Shown piece by piece: positions 1-8,319 of a DNA stretch of 64,000 nt. Below the pieces are notes generated by a model that searched no databases, was not told the DNA's origin, and saw only the letters and a program-made list of their open reading frames with translations. Positions within the stretch are counted from its first letter, which is position 1. Every line of letters starts with the position of its first letter. The translations under genes and the position numbers were made by a program. Source of the DNA: Bacillus horti (GTDB lineage Bacteria > Bacillota > Bacilli > Caldalkalibacillales > JCM-10596); assembly GCF_030813115.1 (NCBI RefSeq), contig NZ_JAUSTY010000014.1, positions 1 through 64,000 of the forward strand, given 5' to 3'.

Positions 1-6
1 CAAGCT

Positions 7-35
7 AAAACGACTTCTGATGGAGTCGTTTTTTT
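7..35 (+). terminator. Intrinsic terminator
   Basis: A 9-bp stem (positions 7-15 pairing with 24-32) is followed by a T run. It probably ends a plus-strand gene lying upstream of the window. A near copy of this hairpin recurs at 244-272. Confidence 0.7.
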
Positions 36-243
36 GTTGGACAGAAACCTCTAGGGGTGGATCCTAGGGACTTTTTTATGGAGAAAACGTCCACTCTCGT
101 CATTCGCTGAAAGAGTATCCGGAACCTGAATCGCAGCCAACTCGGAGAAGGGCATCCATGATTAGAGGAAGGTTCCGATGCCGACCTCGAAGCGTGGACA
201 GGAGAAGTGTCGCTCGGTGCGGGAGGACGTTGCCGGGGAAACC

Positions 244-272
244 AAACGACTTCAATTGAGAAGTCGTTTTTT
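244..272 (+). terminator. Intrinsic terminator (second copy)
   Basis: A 10-bp stem (244-253 with 260-269) and six-base loop are followed by T's. It is the second copy of the hairpin at 7-35. Confidence 0.6.
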
Positions 273-481
273 AATTGAGAAGTCTTTTTTTATTTGGTCT
301 CTTAGGAGTTTATCCTAGGGGCTTTTTTTATTAGGAAAACGTCTCCTCTCATCATTGGCTGAGTGGGAAAAGGAATTTTGGATTTCATCATAGAATATTA
401 TTTCTAAGTAAACAAAAAGGTGAACAAAGATAGAATACTAAACCGAAAGAAAAAAGATCGAAAGTGGAAAAGGAGGAGAAA

Positions 482-1348
482 ATGCAAGGGGAGATTTCGC
501 AGGTGAACGGTGTGTTACTCTGGCATCTTGGACAAGGTCAGGGTATCCCAATTGTGCTTATTCATGGTGGTCCAGGTGCATATGATTATTTAGCGCCAGT
601 GGCTGACTTATTGGATAAAAGTCGTTTTCAAGTTATTCGATACGAACAAAGAGGAAGCTGGAGATCTGAGAAAAAGGGTCCTTATGATATTGCGACTTTT
701 ATAGAAGATTTAGAGCAATTAAGGATTTATTTAGGTCTTAAGAAATGGATTGTATGTGGACATTCTTGGGGTGCCTCATTAGCGTTAGCTTATTCCACCA
801 AATATTATACGAGTGTTAAAGCACTAATTTATATATCGGGTACGGGAGTTAATCCCGCTTGGCATGCGGACTATCGTGTAAACAGACTCAATAGAATGAG
901 CCCAGCTGACAGAGAAGAATATATTCATTTACGTTCCATCCTAGAAACATTGGAAGGAGCAGAAGGGGAACATACAAAAGATCGATTACGTGAACTGAGT
1001 ATAAGAGCTGATTTATTTAATCAAGAAAATTTTGATAAACTTCCTCGTACTGATGGACAGTTTGTAAATAATAAAGTGAATCAAGAAATTGGTTCTGAAT
1101 GTACTGAGTACTTTTTAAATGAGGAATTTCTTAAAGCCATTTCAACTCATAGTTTCCCATCTCTTTTTGTTCATGGAGGGACAGACCCACGCCCATATCA
1201 ATACGTTTATGAGCTTGCTTCCAATATGAAAAACAGCGAATTTGTAGTGATTCCTAACGCTGGACATTATCCTTGGCTTGATCATCCAGTTGCTTTAGGG
1301 GAGCAGATTAACGAGTTTTTAGCTAAGAAAGTTTTGAGTGAACGATAA
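482..1348 (+). CDS. Alpha/beta hydrolase, proline iminopeptidase-like
   Basis: The protein is a cytosolic alpha/beta hydrolase of 288 residues. The HGGPG oxyanion-hole motif lies near residues 28-32 and the nucleophile elbow GHSWGAS puts the catalytic Ser at about 95. The C-terminal GGTDPR and NAGHYPW segments supply the likely Asp and His of the triad. HGGPG plus GHSWG is typical of the S33 proline iminopeptidase group, but many relatives are esterases or lactonases, so the substrate is open. I chose ATG 482 because a strong AAGGAGGAG lies just before it. An in-frame GTG at 464 would place that ribosome binding site inside the gene. It stands alone, with no signal peptide. Confidence 0.85.
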   Translation: MQGEISQVNGVLLWHLGQGQGIPIVLIHGGPGAYDYLAPVADLLDKSRFQVIRYEQRGSWRSEKKGPYDIATFIEDLEQLRIYLGLKKWIVCGHSWGASLALAYSTKYYTSVKALIYISGTGVNPAWHADYRVNRLNRMSPADREEYIHLRSILETLEGAEGEHTKDRLRELSIRADLFNQENFDKLPRTDGQFVNNKVNQEIGSECTEYFLNEEFLKAISTHSFPSLFVHGGTDPRPYQYVYELASNMKNSEFVVIPNAGHYPWLDHPVALGEQINEFLAKKVLSER

Positions 1349-1627
1349 TTTTCTATAATTTACTCTCCATTGTGGGGAGAATGTTGTCGAACAGCCATTG
1401 TCCATACATGTCTCTTCACAGTATGAAAGGGTGTAAAGCAGGCATTAAGTAATGACTGACTTTGAATTTTACTATATTATAGGCAATAGATTGTGGTACT
1501 AATGATGTGTAGTTTACAAAGAAGAGGTCCACATTATTGGTTAGGAGAAAACAAATTTATGCAGTCACCATATACATCACAATACACATCATACATCAAA
1601 TAGATGGGATCTGAGGAGAGTATAATC

Positions 1628-2791
1628 ATGAATGCTAGGCGCTTTTTGGGGAGAATAGGTCTATTTTTAGTGATCTATTTAGTTTTACTTTTTTATGTTG
1701 GAATACATGGTTGGTGGTATTTAAACGCACTTATCGAAGGCTTTAATGGGTTTCCATCGGTGATCTATTGGATTGTTTTTTCATTTATAGGACTTGCTTA
1801 CCTTATAGCCATGCTTGGAAGAAAGGCGCTCCCTTATTCCCTTAGTCCTTTTTTTAAATACACCGGTGCACTTTGGTTAGCAGCGTTTCAATACAGTGTA
1901 ATTTTACTTCCTATAGCAGACATAATGGTGGGTATACTCTCTCTTTTTTCTGCTCCACTACAGACTTCTGTTATTATATTAGGCACTATTGTGGTTATTG
2001 TCCTAACAAGCATCTTAATATTAGGGTCATGGAATGCTTGGAATCCAAAAATCCGTAAAGTTGAGATTACCGTACCAAAATCGGGAGGAAATATTGAATC
2101 TTTAAAAATAGCTGTAGCTTCTGATCTACACTTGGGAGTTATCGTAGGAAATAAGCATATCAAGCGTTTACTGAAGACCATTGAAATCATAAAGCCGGAT
2201 TTAGTTCTACTTCCTGGGGACGTACTTGATGATGAGCTTAAACCATTTATCCATAAAAAAATGGCGGACACTCTACAGCATTTAAGAGCTCCATTAGGTG
2301 TATATGCGGTATTAGGAAACCATGAATATATTGGAGGCAATTCAAAAGAATATATATCTATAATGAAAGAAATCGATATTCAGGTTTTGACAGATGAAAC
2401 GATTCTTATAGAGGATTCTTTCTATATTATAGGAAGAAAAGATCGTGCTGTGAAATCATTTGGTTTTAATCAAAGGGTCGAACTGTCAGAGCTTATCTCT
2501 ACTCTTGATCAAAAAAAGCCCATCCTCTTGATGGATCATCAGCCCACGGATTTAAAGGAGCCTTCCGAGTTAGGGATTGATGTTATGCTTTCTGGGCATA
2601 CTCATCGGGGTCAATTAGCTCCAAACCATTGGATTACACAAAGAATGTTTGAACTCGATTATGGCTACCTGCAAAAGGAATCTATGCATGCCATCGTGTC
2701 CTCAGGTTTTGGAACATGGGGACCGCCTGTAAGGATTGGAAGTCGCTCTGAAGTCGTGGAGCTAACGATACATTTTAATGGTACTAATTAA
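1628..2791 (+). CDS. Membrane-anchored metallophosphoesterase (YkuE-like)
   Basis: About 387 residues. The N-terminal ~135 residues form about four hydrophobic membrane segments. A calcineurin-like metallophosphoesterase domain follows, with the full metal-site series ASDLHLG, LPGDVLDDE, LGNHEY, a mid-domain MDHQP and SGHTHRGQ. Such proteins hydrolyse phosphoesters with a two-metal centre. The fused multi-span membrane region resembles Bacillus YkuE/YpbG-type enzymes thought to act on lipid or envelope phosphoesters, but the substrate cannot be read here. ATG 1628 is preferred because GAGGAG lies nine bases upstream. The in-frame ATG at 1604 lacks a ribosome binding site. No partner genes adjoin it. 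Confidence 0.82.
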   Translation: MNARRFLGRIGLFLVIYLVLLFYVGIHGWWYLNALIEGFNGFPSVIYWIVFSFIGLAYLIAMLGRKALPYSLSPFFKYTGALWLAAFQYSVILLPIADIMVGILSLFSAPLQTSVIILGTIVVIVLTSILILGSWNAWNPKIRKVEITVPKSGGNIESLKIAVASDLHLGVIVGNKHIKRLLKTIEIIKPDLVLLPGDVLDDELKPFIHKKMADTLQHLRAPLGVYAVLGNHEYIGGNSKEYISIMKEIDIQVLTDETILIEDSFYIIGRKDRAVKSFGFNQRVELSELISTLDQKKPILLMDHQPTDLKEPSELGIDVMLSGHTHRGQLAPNHWITQRMFELDYGYLQKESMHAIVSSGFGTWGPPVRIGSRSEVVELTIHFNGTN

Positions 2792-2901
2792 TGTGTCCCC
2801 AATGGTGACACAACGTTAAAGAGAAAAAGTAAATAAATTAGCTCGTAGATTGATTTAAAATTGGATTTGAAAACATTTATTTTCAGACTATTTATAGCAA
2901 A

Positions 2902-2965
2902 ACACGAACATTAAATGTTAAAAAACGAATGTTGAGTTAAACTAGCTTAATATTGTTCGGAAATT
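2902..2965 (+). promoter_or_regulatory. PurR boxes (candidate operator)
   Basis: The region upstream of the purine promoter has CGAA-centred boxes: ACACGAACATT at 2902-2912, AAAACGAATGTT at 2922-2933, and an inverted AATATTGTTCGGAAATT ending at 2965. The pair of opposed boxes (CGAA at 2926, TTCG at 2956) just upstream of the -35 matches the known PurR operator layout in Bacillus. PurR repression is relieved by PRPP in that genus. That PurR acts here is inferred from the sites. Confidence 0.65.
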
Positions 2966-2966
2966 G

Positions 2967-2996
2967 TTGACGAGATAAAGTGTCTTTTGTTACACT
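2967..2996 (+). promoter_or_regulatory. Sigma-A promoter of the purine operon
   Basis: A -35 TTGACG (2967-2972), 18-base spacer and -10 TACACT (2991-2996) would start transcription near 3003. This leaves about 430 nt of leader before purE, containing two aptamers and two hairpins. Confidence 0.7.
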
Positions 2997-3036
2997 AATC
3001 ATGTACTTATGGTAAGGTTTTTTAACAATCGAATAG

Positions 3037-3106
3037 CCTCGTATAAAGTCGGGAATATGGCCCGAAAGTTTCTACCTAAAGACCGTAAAATCTTTAGACT
3101 ACGGGG
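3037..3106 (+). promoter_or_regulatory. Guanine riboswitch aptamer (purine riboswitch)
   Basis: All parts of the purine aptamer are visible. P1 is CCTCG (3037-3041) with CGGGG (3102-3106), and P2 is TCGGG with CCCGA. P3 is CTAAAGA with TCTTTAG. The conserved TATAA, AATATGG, TTTCTACC and CCGTAAA segments lie in order. The residue equivalent to specificity position 74 is C (3099, in GACTACG), which selects guanine or hypoxanthine rather than adenine. There is no terminator of its own: the next aptamer begins 5 nt downstream. Guanine binding is expected to lower pur expression. Confidence 0.93.
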
Positions 3107-3111
3107 GAAAG

Positions 3112-3234
3112 AGAATCTAGGGTTCCACATTTTTCTGCAATGCGATTATCTCGCTGAAAACTGGTCGGTCCGAGCGATTCTAATAGGCTTGCTTAGATTA
3201 AAAGAAATGCTAAGAAAGAATGCAAATTCATTCT
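3112..3234 (+). promoter_or_regulatory. ykkC subtype 2b (PRPP) riboswitch aptamer
   Basis: It carries the ykkC-class signature CTAGGGTTCC (3117-3126), then ACTGG(TC)GGTCCGAGCG (about 3160-3176) and a degenerate GATTAAAAG element near 3196-3204. A short closing stem AGAAT (3112-3116) pairs with ATTCT (3230-3234). ykkC RNAs in front of purine genes, especially directly behind a guanine aptamer, belong to the PRPP-sensing subtype. PRPP binding is expected to favour expression. Class membership is seen in the conserved blocks; the ligand is inferred from context. Confidence 0.85.
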
Positions 3235-3275
3235 AGAGGATTTATTTAGTAAATTCCTCTGCGTTTTCTTTTAGT
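3235..3275 (+). terminator. Riboswitch-associated terminator hairpin 1
   Basis: AGAGGA (3235-3240) pairs with TCCTCT (3255-3260), followed by a T-rich tract. The stem starts directly at the end of the PRPP aptamer closing stem. An alternative long pairing is possible between 3210-3224 (aptamer 3' part) and 3260-3274 (the T-rich tract), 14 of 15 positions including wobble. It could be the competing fold. Confidence 0.55.
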
Positions 3276-3317
3276 TTAAACAATTGCTGTCTATTACACC
3301 GAAGGGACAAAAACCCA

Positions 3318-3364
3318 GGCGGGTAGGTTTCTCTCATGCTTTAGAAATCTACCCGCCTTTTTTT
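3318..3364 (+). terminator. Strong terminator hairpin 2 ahead of purE
   Basis: A 15-bp GC-rich stem (3318-3332 with 3343-3357) is followed by seven T's, a textbook intrinsic terminator about 70 bp before purE. It must be conditional if purE is expressed from the upstream promoter. I could not find its antiterminator partner by eye. Confidence 0.75.
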
Positions 3365-3434
3365 AATGTGTTAAAGAAGAAAAAGCTTGTTTAGCAGTAA
3401 GGAGTAAGCAAGAAGCTGATAAGGGAGGAAGACA

Positions 3435-3926
3435 ATGAAGAACTCAGTAGGTGTGATCATGGGAAGCACATCAGATTGGGAAACGATGAAGGAGGCTTGC
3501 CTTATTCTTGAGGAGTTAGAAATTCCGTATGAAAAGAAAGTGGTATCTGCCCATCGTACACCAGACGAAATGTTTGTATACGCTGAAACAGCGATTGAAC
3601 GTGGAATAGAAGTCATCATTGCTGGAGCGGGGGGAGCTGCTCATCTTCCAGGAATGGTTGCCTCGAAAACCGAGCTTCCTGTTATCGGAGTTCCCGTTAA
3701 ATCATCTACACTAAACGGAATGGATTCACTACTGTCTATTGTCCAAATGCCTGGTGGAGTACCGGTAGCCACTGTTTCCATCGGCAAAGCTGGGGCGATC
3801 AATAGTGCTCTTCTTGCAGCTGAAATTTTGGGTATTAAATATCCACAGATTCAAAAGAAACTGAAGGAGAGAAGGGATCAGATTAAGCAGAGAGTTATAG
3901 CAGAATCCGATCTTGATGCAGAATGA
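3435..3926 (+). CDS. purE: N5-carboxyaminoimidazole ribonucleotide mutase
   Basis: PurE converts N5-CAIR, made by PurK, to CAIR in IMP synthesis. The 163-residue length fits class I PurE. Visible motifs are the N-terminal [18 protein letters not shown], the [14 protein letters not shown] loop and [20 protein letters not shown], which together form the nucleotide and CO2-transfer site. The start follows GGGAGG. It is the first gene of the pur operon and overlaps purK by four bases (ATGA), which implies translational coupling. Control comes from the leader aptamers and PurR boxes. Confidence 0.97.
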   Translation: MKNSVGVIMGSTSDWETMKEACLILEELEIPYEKKVVSAHRTPDEMFVYAETAIERGIEVIIAGAGGAAHLPGMVASKTELPVIGVPVKSSTLNGMDSLLSIVQMPGGVPVATVSIGKAGAINSALLAAEILGIKYPQIQKKLKERRDQIKQRVIAESDLDAE

Positions 3927-5068
3927 TGAGTCATAAGTCTATTCTTCCTCCAGCCACTATTGGAATTTTGGGAGGCGGTCAGCTTGGCCGCATGATAGCG
4001 AATGAAGCAAGAGAAATTGGGTATCGGATCATTACTCTAGACCCTACACCAGATAGTCCTTGTGGCCAGCTTGCTGATGAACAAATTTTAGGGGCATTTG
4101 ATGATCTTGCTGCTGCCCAACAGCTAGCGCAAAAAGCAGATGTTATAACGTATGAATTTGAGAATATAAGTCCAGAAATAGCCAAAGAGCTAGAGCAACA
4201 CAGTCATCTTCCTCAAGGCTATCAATTGCTATACACAACACAAAATAGAGTAAGGGAAAAAAGAGCAATAGAAGCTGCTGGAGTCAAGGTTGCTCCATAT
4301 GCTGTCATTGAATCCTATACAGATTTAGTTCAAGCAACGAACAAGCTAGGCTATCCTTGTGTGCTGAAAACTACAGAAGGCGGATATGACGGTAAAGGGC
4401 AGCTTGTTTTGCATTCTGCTGAGGATTTGGAACTTGCCAAGCAGCTGTTAAAGGAAGCTCAAATGACCCTTATTCTAGAAGCCTTTGTCCCTTACGTTAA
4501 AGAAATTTCAGTAATTGTGGCTAGAAACGGACGTGGGGATGTTCAAACATTTCCAGTGGCTGAGAACATTCACCAAGAGAATATCCTGCATGTTTCCATC
4601 GCTCCTGCTCGAATCACGCTAGATTACCAAGATCAAGCAAGACAGTTAGCATTACAGCTTGCTCAGCATGTTGAGCTTGTGGGACTATTGGCCATTGAGA
4701 TGTTTGTTCTAGAGAACGGAGAAATCTACGTCAACGAGCTAGCACCTAGACCGCATAATTCAGGACATTATACGCAGCAGGGCTGCTATACAAGTCAGTT
4801 TGAGCAGCATGTTCGTGCTGTATGTAATCTTCCTTTAGGGTCTACTGAACTTTTACATCCTACGGTGATGGTGAACATTCTAGGTGAGCATGTCGAGCCT
4901 GTAAGGGAGAAAATGGCTCATTTTGATCCAGCTATTAAGACGCATTTTTATGGTAAAAAAGAGGCTAAAGTAAAGCGTAAAATGGGGCATCTTAACGTAT
5001 CTAAGGGTAGCATAGCAGATTCATTAGCAGTGGTGAACGAGCTAGGCATTTGGCCACCAATAGAATAG
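3923..5068 (+). CDS. purK: N5-carboxyaminoimidazole ribonucleotide synthase
   Basis: PurK carboxylates AIR with ATP and bicarbonate to give N5-CAIR, the substrate of PurE. It is an ATP-grasp enzyme of 381 residues, the usual length. The N-terminal dinucleotide-like [11 protein letters not shown] leads, with [12 protein letters not shown] in the ATP-grasp lid and [14 protein letters not shown] near residue 275 providing Mg and substrate ligands. The start overlaps the purE stop. A second ATG at 3926 is equally possible and changes one residue. Confidence 0.96.
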   Translation: MMSHKSILPPATIGILGGGQLGRMIANEAREIGYRIITLDPTPDSPCGQLADEQILGAFDDLAAAQQLAQKADVITYEFENISPEIAKELEQHSHLPQGYQLLYTTQNRVREKRAIEAAGVKVAPYAVIESYTDLVQATNKLGYPCVLKTTEGGYDGKGQLVLHSAEDLELAKQLLKEAQMTLILEAFVPYVKEISVIVARNGRGDVQTFPVAENIHQENILHVSIAPARITLDYQDQARQLALQLAQHVELVGLLAIEMFVLENGEIYVNELAPRPHNSGHYTQQGCYTSQFEQHVRAVCNLPLGSTELLHPTVMVNILGEHVEPVREKMAHFDPAIKTHFYGKKEAKVKRKMGHLNVSKGSIADSLAVVNELGIWPPIE

Positions 5069-5125
5069 GTTACGATTCCAAGAAATAACAGGTTACTATA
5101 ACAAGCGTTTATTTGTCATATAATC

Positions 5126-5148
5126 CAAATTTAAACAAGTGTTTAAAT
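5126..5148. other. Small palindromic hairpin in the purK-purB gap
   Basis: ATTTAAAC and GTTTAAAT form an 8-bp perfect inverted repeat around an AAGT loop, in the 126-bp gap before purB. There is no T tract, so it is not a terminator. It may be an mRNA processing or stability element, or chance in AT-rich DNA. Confidence 0.35.
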
Positions 5149-5194
5149 CAAAATATATATTCGATAGTGATGTAAATAATGGAGGGCAGCAGAC

Positions 5195-6490
5195 ATGATA
5201 GAACGTTATTCAAGACCACAAATGACAGCAATTTGGACAGAGGAAAACAAGTTTAAAGCTTGGCTCGAGGTTGAAATTTTAGCCTGTGAAGCATGGTCTG
5301 AGCTAGGGCATATTCCTAAAGAGGATGTAGCTTTAATTCGCCAAAAGGCAAAATTCAATGTAACTCGCATCAAAGAGATTGAGCAGGATACGCGTCATGA
5401 TGTGGTGGCTTTCACAAGAGCAGTGGCCGAATCACTAGGACCAGAATCAAAATGGGTACACTATGGTCTGACTTCTACTGATGTCGTCGATACAGCGTTA
5501 GGCTATCAGCTTAAGCAAGCGAATGAGCTTCTCCTTCAGGATGTGAAGAACTTCATAGAAATTCTAAAGAGTAAAGCGATTGAGCACAAATATACGGTAA
5601 TGATGGGACGTACCCATGGTGTACACGCTGAGCCTACAACATTCGGTCTAAAGCTGGCTTTATGGTACGCCGAGATGAAGCGAAATCTTGAGCGTTTAGA
5701 GCATGCGGTCAAAACAGTGGCTTTTGGTAAAATGTCTGGGGCAGTAGGAACGTTTGCTAATATTGATCCTTTTGTTGAACAGTACGTCTGCGAAAAGCTA
5801 GGCATCCAACCAGCGCCTATTTCTACACAAACTTTACAGCGTGATCGCCATGCTCAATACATGAGTACATTAGCTCTAATTGCTACGTCTCTCGATAAAT
5901 TTGCTACAGAAATTCGCGGGTTACAGAAAAGTGAAACAAGAGAGGTAGAGGAAGGCTTTGGTAAGGGGCAAAAGGGATCTTCGGCTATGCCTCATAAACG
6001 TAATCCGATCGGTTCAGAAAATATCTCTGGTTTAGCTAGGGTGATTCGCGGACACATGGTATCTGCTTACGAAAACGTGCCTTTATGGCATGAAAGAGAT
6101 ATTTCTCATTCTTCTGTGGAACGAGTTATCTTACCAGATGCAACTATCCTTTTAGATTACATGCTGAATCGCTTTGGCAGGATTATAGAGGACTTAAGCG
6201 TATTCCCAGAGAATATGAAGCGTAACATGGAGCGTACATTCGGATTAATTTATTCTCAGCGTGTCCTTTTGACGTTAATCAATAAAGGATTAAAAAGAGA
6301 AGAAGCCTATGATTTAGTACAATCGAAAGCGATGGAGGCTTGGGAGAAGCAAACATCCTTTAAGGAGCTTATAGAGGCTGAGGAAAAAATAACGGCTACA
6401 CTTTCACAGGATGAAATTAACGAGTGCTTTAACTATGAGCATCATATGAAAAATGTAGATTTGCTGTTTGAACGTGTAGGCTTGCAATAG
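5195..6490 (+). CDS. purB: Adenylosuccinate lyase
   Basis: PurB splits fumarate from SAICAR and from adenylosuccinate, so it acts both in IMP and in AMP synthesis. The 431-residue length is standard for the fumarase/aspartase fold. Visible are [12 protein letters not shown], the [16 protein letters not shown] catalytic-His segment and the flexible signature loop [12 protein letters not shown] near residues 262-273. A GGAGG site precedes ATG 5195. The largest gap inside the operon lies just upstream but contains no terminator. Confidence 0.97.
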   Translation: MIERYSRPQMTAIWTEENKFKAWLEVEILACEAWSELGHIPKEDVALIRQKAKFNVTRIKEIEQDTRHDVVAFTRAVAESLGPESKWVHYGLTSTDVVDTALGYQLKQANELLLQDVKNFIEILKSKAIEHKYTVMMGRTHGVHAEPTTFGLKLALWYAEMKRNLERLEHAVKTVAFGKMSGAVGTFANIDPFVEQYVCEKLGIQPAPISTQTLQRDRHAQYMSTLALIATSLDKFATEIRGLQKSETREVEEGFGKGQKGSSAMPHKRNPIGSENISGLARVIRGHMVSAYENVPLWHERDISHSSVERVILPDATILLDYMLNRFGRIIEDLSVFPENMKRNMERTFGLIYSQRVLLTLINKGLKREEAYDLVQSKAMEAWEKQTSFKELIEAEEKITATLSQDEINECFNYEHHMKNVDLLFERVGLQ

Positions 6491-6563
6491 AGCTAGTAGG
6501 ATCAATTAGGGCAGCAAGAGACACATGCTTAGAATACATTCACTCGGAGGAGCGAAAAAAATC

Positions 6564-7361
6564 ATGACAAATGAAGGACAGGCAGCGGGTTTGCAGCAAA
6601 GTCAGTCTTGCGTGGTTCAGATAGGCACAGAGCAGGTTCAGGTGAGCAAACAAGAGCAACTCTATGAAGGTAAGGCAAAGAGAATTTATAAGACAACTCA
6701 TCCTGAGCTATATTGGGTGGTTTATAAGGATGATGCAACAGCGTTTAACGGAGAGAAAAAAGCTCAGGTATCCAATAAAGGAATGCTTAACAACCTCATC
6801 AGTACGATTTTTTTTGAACAGCTTGCTCAAGCTGGAGTGAAGAATCACTTCGTTCAAGCGATTTCAGATCGAGAGCAAATTGTTCGTCAGGTGAGCATTA
6901 TTCCGGTAGAGGTTGTCGTACGTAATATTGCTGCAGGCAGTATGGCCAAAAGACTGGGGATCGAAGAAGGTCAGCCTTTAGCCCATCCAGTCCTTGAGTT
7001 TTATTATAAGGACGATGCCTTGGGTGATCCACTGATTAATGACGATCATGTCTATATGCTCCAGTTAGCCAATGAACAGCAGATCAGCACAATGAAGGAG
7101 CTAGCCTTACAGGTAAACAGCATTTTAGTTCCATTCTTATTAGATAAAAAGATCACACTTGTTGATTTTAAGCTTGAGTTTGGTGTGGGTCAGGACGGGA
7201 ACGTCATTTTAGCGGATGAAATCTCGCCCGATACATGCCGCTTCTGGGACTCAGAAACACAAGAAAAGCTAGATAAAGATCGCTTCAGAAGAGACTTAGG
7301 TGGAGTAGAGGAAGCATATCAAGAAATCTTACAAAGACTTGGAGGACAACAGCATGTATAA
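6564..7361 (+). CDS. purC: SAICAR synthetase (PurC) with N-terminal extension
   Basis: PurC joins aspartate to CAIR with ATP, giving SAICAR. The conserved body begins at [10 protein letters not shown], followed by the ATAFNGEK segment, VEVVVRN(I)AAGS and [17 protein letters not shown] 6564 was chosen because TCGGAGGAGCG lies about ten bases upstream. This gives 265 residues and a Gln-rich extension of about 30 residues ahead of the body. Most family members start a few residues before LYEGK, and an in-frame GTG near 6642 ([10 protein letters not shown]) would give the usual length but has a poor ribosome binding site. The last eight bases overlap purS. Confidence 0.93.
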   Translation: MTNEGQAAGLQQSQSCVVQIGTEQVQVSKQEQLYEGKAKRIYKTTHPELYWVVYKDDATAFNGEKKAQVSNKGMLNNLISTIFFEQLAQAGVKNHFVQAISDREQIVRQVSIIPVEVVVRNIAAGSMAKRLGIEEGQPLAHPVLEFYYKDDALGDPLINDDHVYMLQLANEQQISTMKELALQVNSILVPFLLDKKITLVDFKLEFGVGQDGNVILADEISPDTCRFWDSETQEKLDKDRFRRDLGGVEEAYQEILQRLGGQQHV

Positions 7362-7602
7362 AGCTATTATTCATATCACATTAAAAGAGAGTGTTTTAGA
7401 TCCACAGGGAAGTGCCGTCAAGCAATCCTTGCATTCTTTAGAATACGGAGAAGTACAGGACGTACGTATCGGCAAATTTATGGAGCTAGAGCTAGACGAG
7501 CAGGATGAGCAAAAGGCTCAGGCAAGAGTCACAGAGATGTGTGAAAAGCTTTTAGCTAATACTGTAATTGAAGATTATACGTTTAAACTAGAAAAGAAGT
7601 AA
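7354..7602 (+). CDS. purS: FGAM synthase subunit PurS
   Basis: PurS is the small dimeric subunit that bridges PurQ and PurL in the three-part phosphoribosylformylglycinamidine synthase of Gram-positives. The 82-residue length is typical. It opens [19 protein letters not shown], the family signature, and has a C-terminal YTFKLEKK strand. ATG 7354 follows TTGGAGG inside the end of purC, so the genes overlap and are likely coupled. Confidence 0.95.
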   Translation: MYKAIIHITLKESVLDPQGSAVKQSLHSLEYGEVQDVRIGKFMELELDEQDEQKAQARVTEMCEKLLANTVIEDYTFKLEKK

Positions 7603-7638
7603 TTTATCACATAACACAACCTATGGGAGGTTAACAAA

Positions 7639-8319
7639 ATGAAGTTTGCAGTGCTTGTTTTTCCTGGGTCAAACTGTGACGTAGATATGTACCATGCAAT
7701 TAAGGACGGGCTTCAGGAGGAAGTAGAATACGTTTGGCATCATGAGACAGACCTTAGCTCCTTCGATGCTATTCTTTTACCAGGTGGATTTTCTTACGGA
7801 GACTACTTACGTGCAGGAGCGATTGCTCGCTTTTCACCTGTCATGGGTGAGGTTGTGAAGGCGGCTGAGCAAGGGAAGTTAATTTTAGGAGTGTGTAATG
7901 GATTTCAGGTTTTATTAGAGGCAGGGTTACTTCCAGGAGCTATGAGAAGAAATGAAAGCTTAAAGTTCCGTTGCTTCCAAACGCCATTAAAAGTGGAGAA
8001 TGCACAAACACCGTTCACTCGTGATTATACGCAAGGGGAAACGATCAGTATTCCTGTTGCTCATGGTGAGGGGAATTATTATTGTGATGAGCAGACACTT
8101 AAAGAGCTTGAAGCGAACAATCAAATCGTATTTCGATATGCTGAAAATCCTAATGGATCTCTTAAGGATATTGCCGGGATTACGAACAAGGCTGGGAATG
8201 TACTTGGGATGATGCCGCACCCAGAGAGAGCAATGGAGGAGCTTTTAGGTTCAGCAGATGGGAAGCGTTTATTTACATCAATTTTAGCCGCATGGAGGGA
8301 AAAGCATGTCACAGTATAA
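7639..8319 (+). CDS. purQ: FGAM synthase glutaminase subunit
   Basis: PurQ is the class I glutaminase that feeds ammonia to PurL. The 226 residues show FPGSNCD at the N-terminus, [17 protein letters not shown] and the nucleophile elbow GVCNGFQ with Cys near residue 86. The C-terminal GMMPHPERA provides the His/Glu of the triad. GGGAGG precedes ATG 7639. The gene overlaps purL by 14 bases. Confidence 0.97.
   Translation: MKFAVLVFPGSNCDVDMYHAIKDGLQEEVEYVWHHETDLSSFDAILLPGGFSYGDYLRAGAIARFSPVMGEVVKAAEQGKLILGVCNGFQVLLEAGLLPGAMRRNESLKFRCFQTPLKVENAQTPFTRDYTQGETISIPVAHGEGNYYCDEQTLKELEANNQIVFRYAENPNGSLKDIAGITNKAGNVLGMMPHPERAMEELLGSADGKRLFTSILAAWREKHVTV

Larger units (their letters stand above)
7..363. 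repeat. Two direct copies of a ~110-bp terminator-bearing block
   Basis: Positions about 7-112 and 244-363 share the same order of parts: an AAACGACTT-type terminator hairpin, then a CTAGG...CCTAG short hairpin followed by T's, then a GAAAACGTC..CTCTC.TCATT.GCTGA segment. The copies start about 237 bp apart and differ by scattered substitutions. The stretch between them (about 113-243) is visibly more GC-rich, and I recognise no gene or RNA in it. This block plus its spacer fills the gap in front of the first gene. Confidence 0.6.

Noticed and set aside
113-243. Possible structured RNA or small gene between the duplicated terminator blocks
   Set aside because: It is GC-richer than its surroundings, but I recognise no RNA family, and the short open frames lack ribosome binding sites.
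3009-3236. Plus-strand ORF of 75 codons upstream of purE
   Set aside because: It lies entirely over the guanine and PRPP aptamers, whose conserved structure explains the sequence. It has no ribosome binding site.
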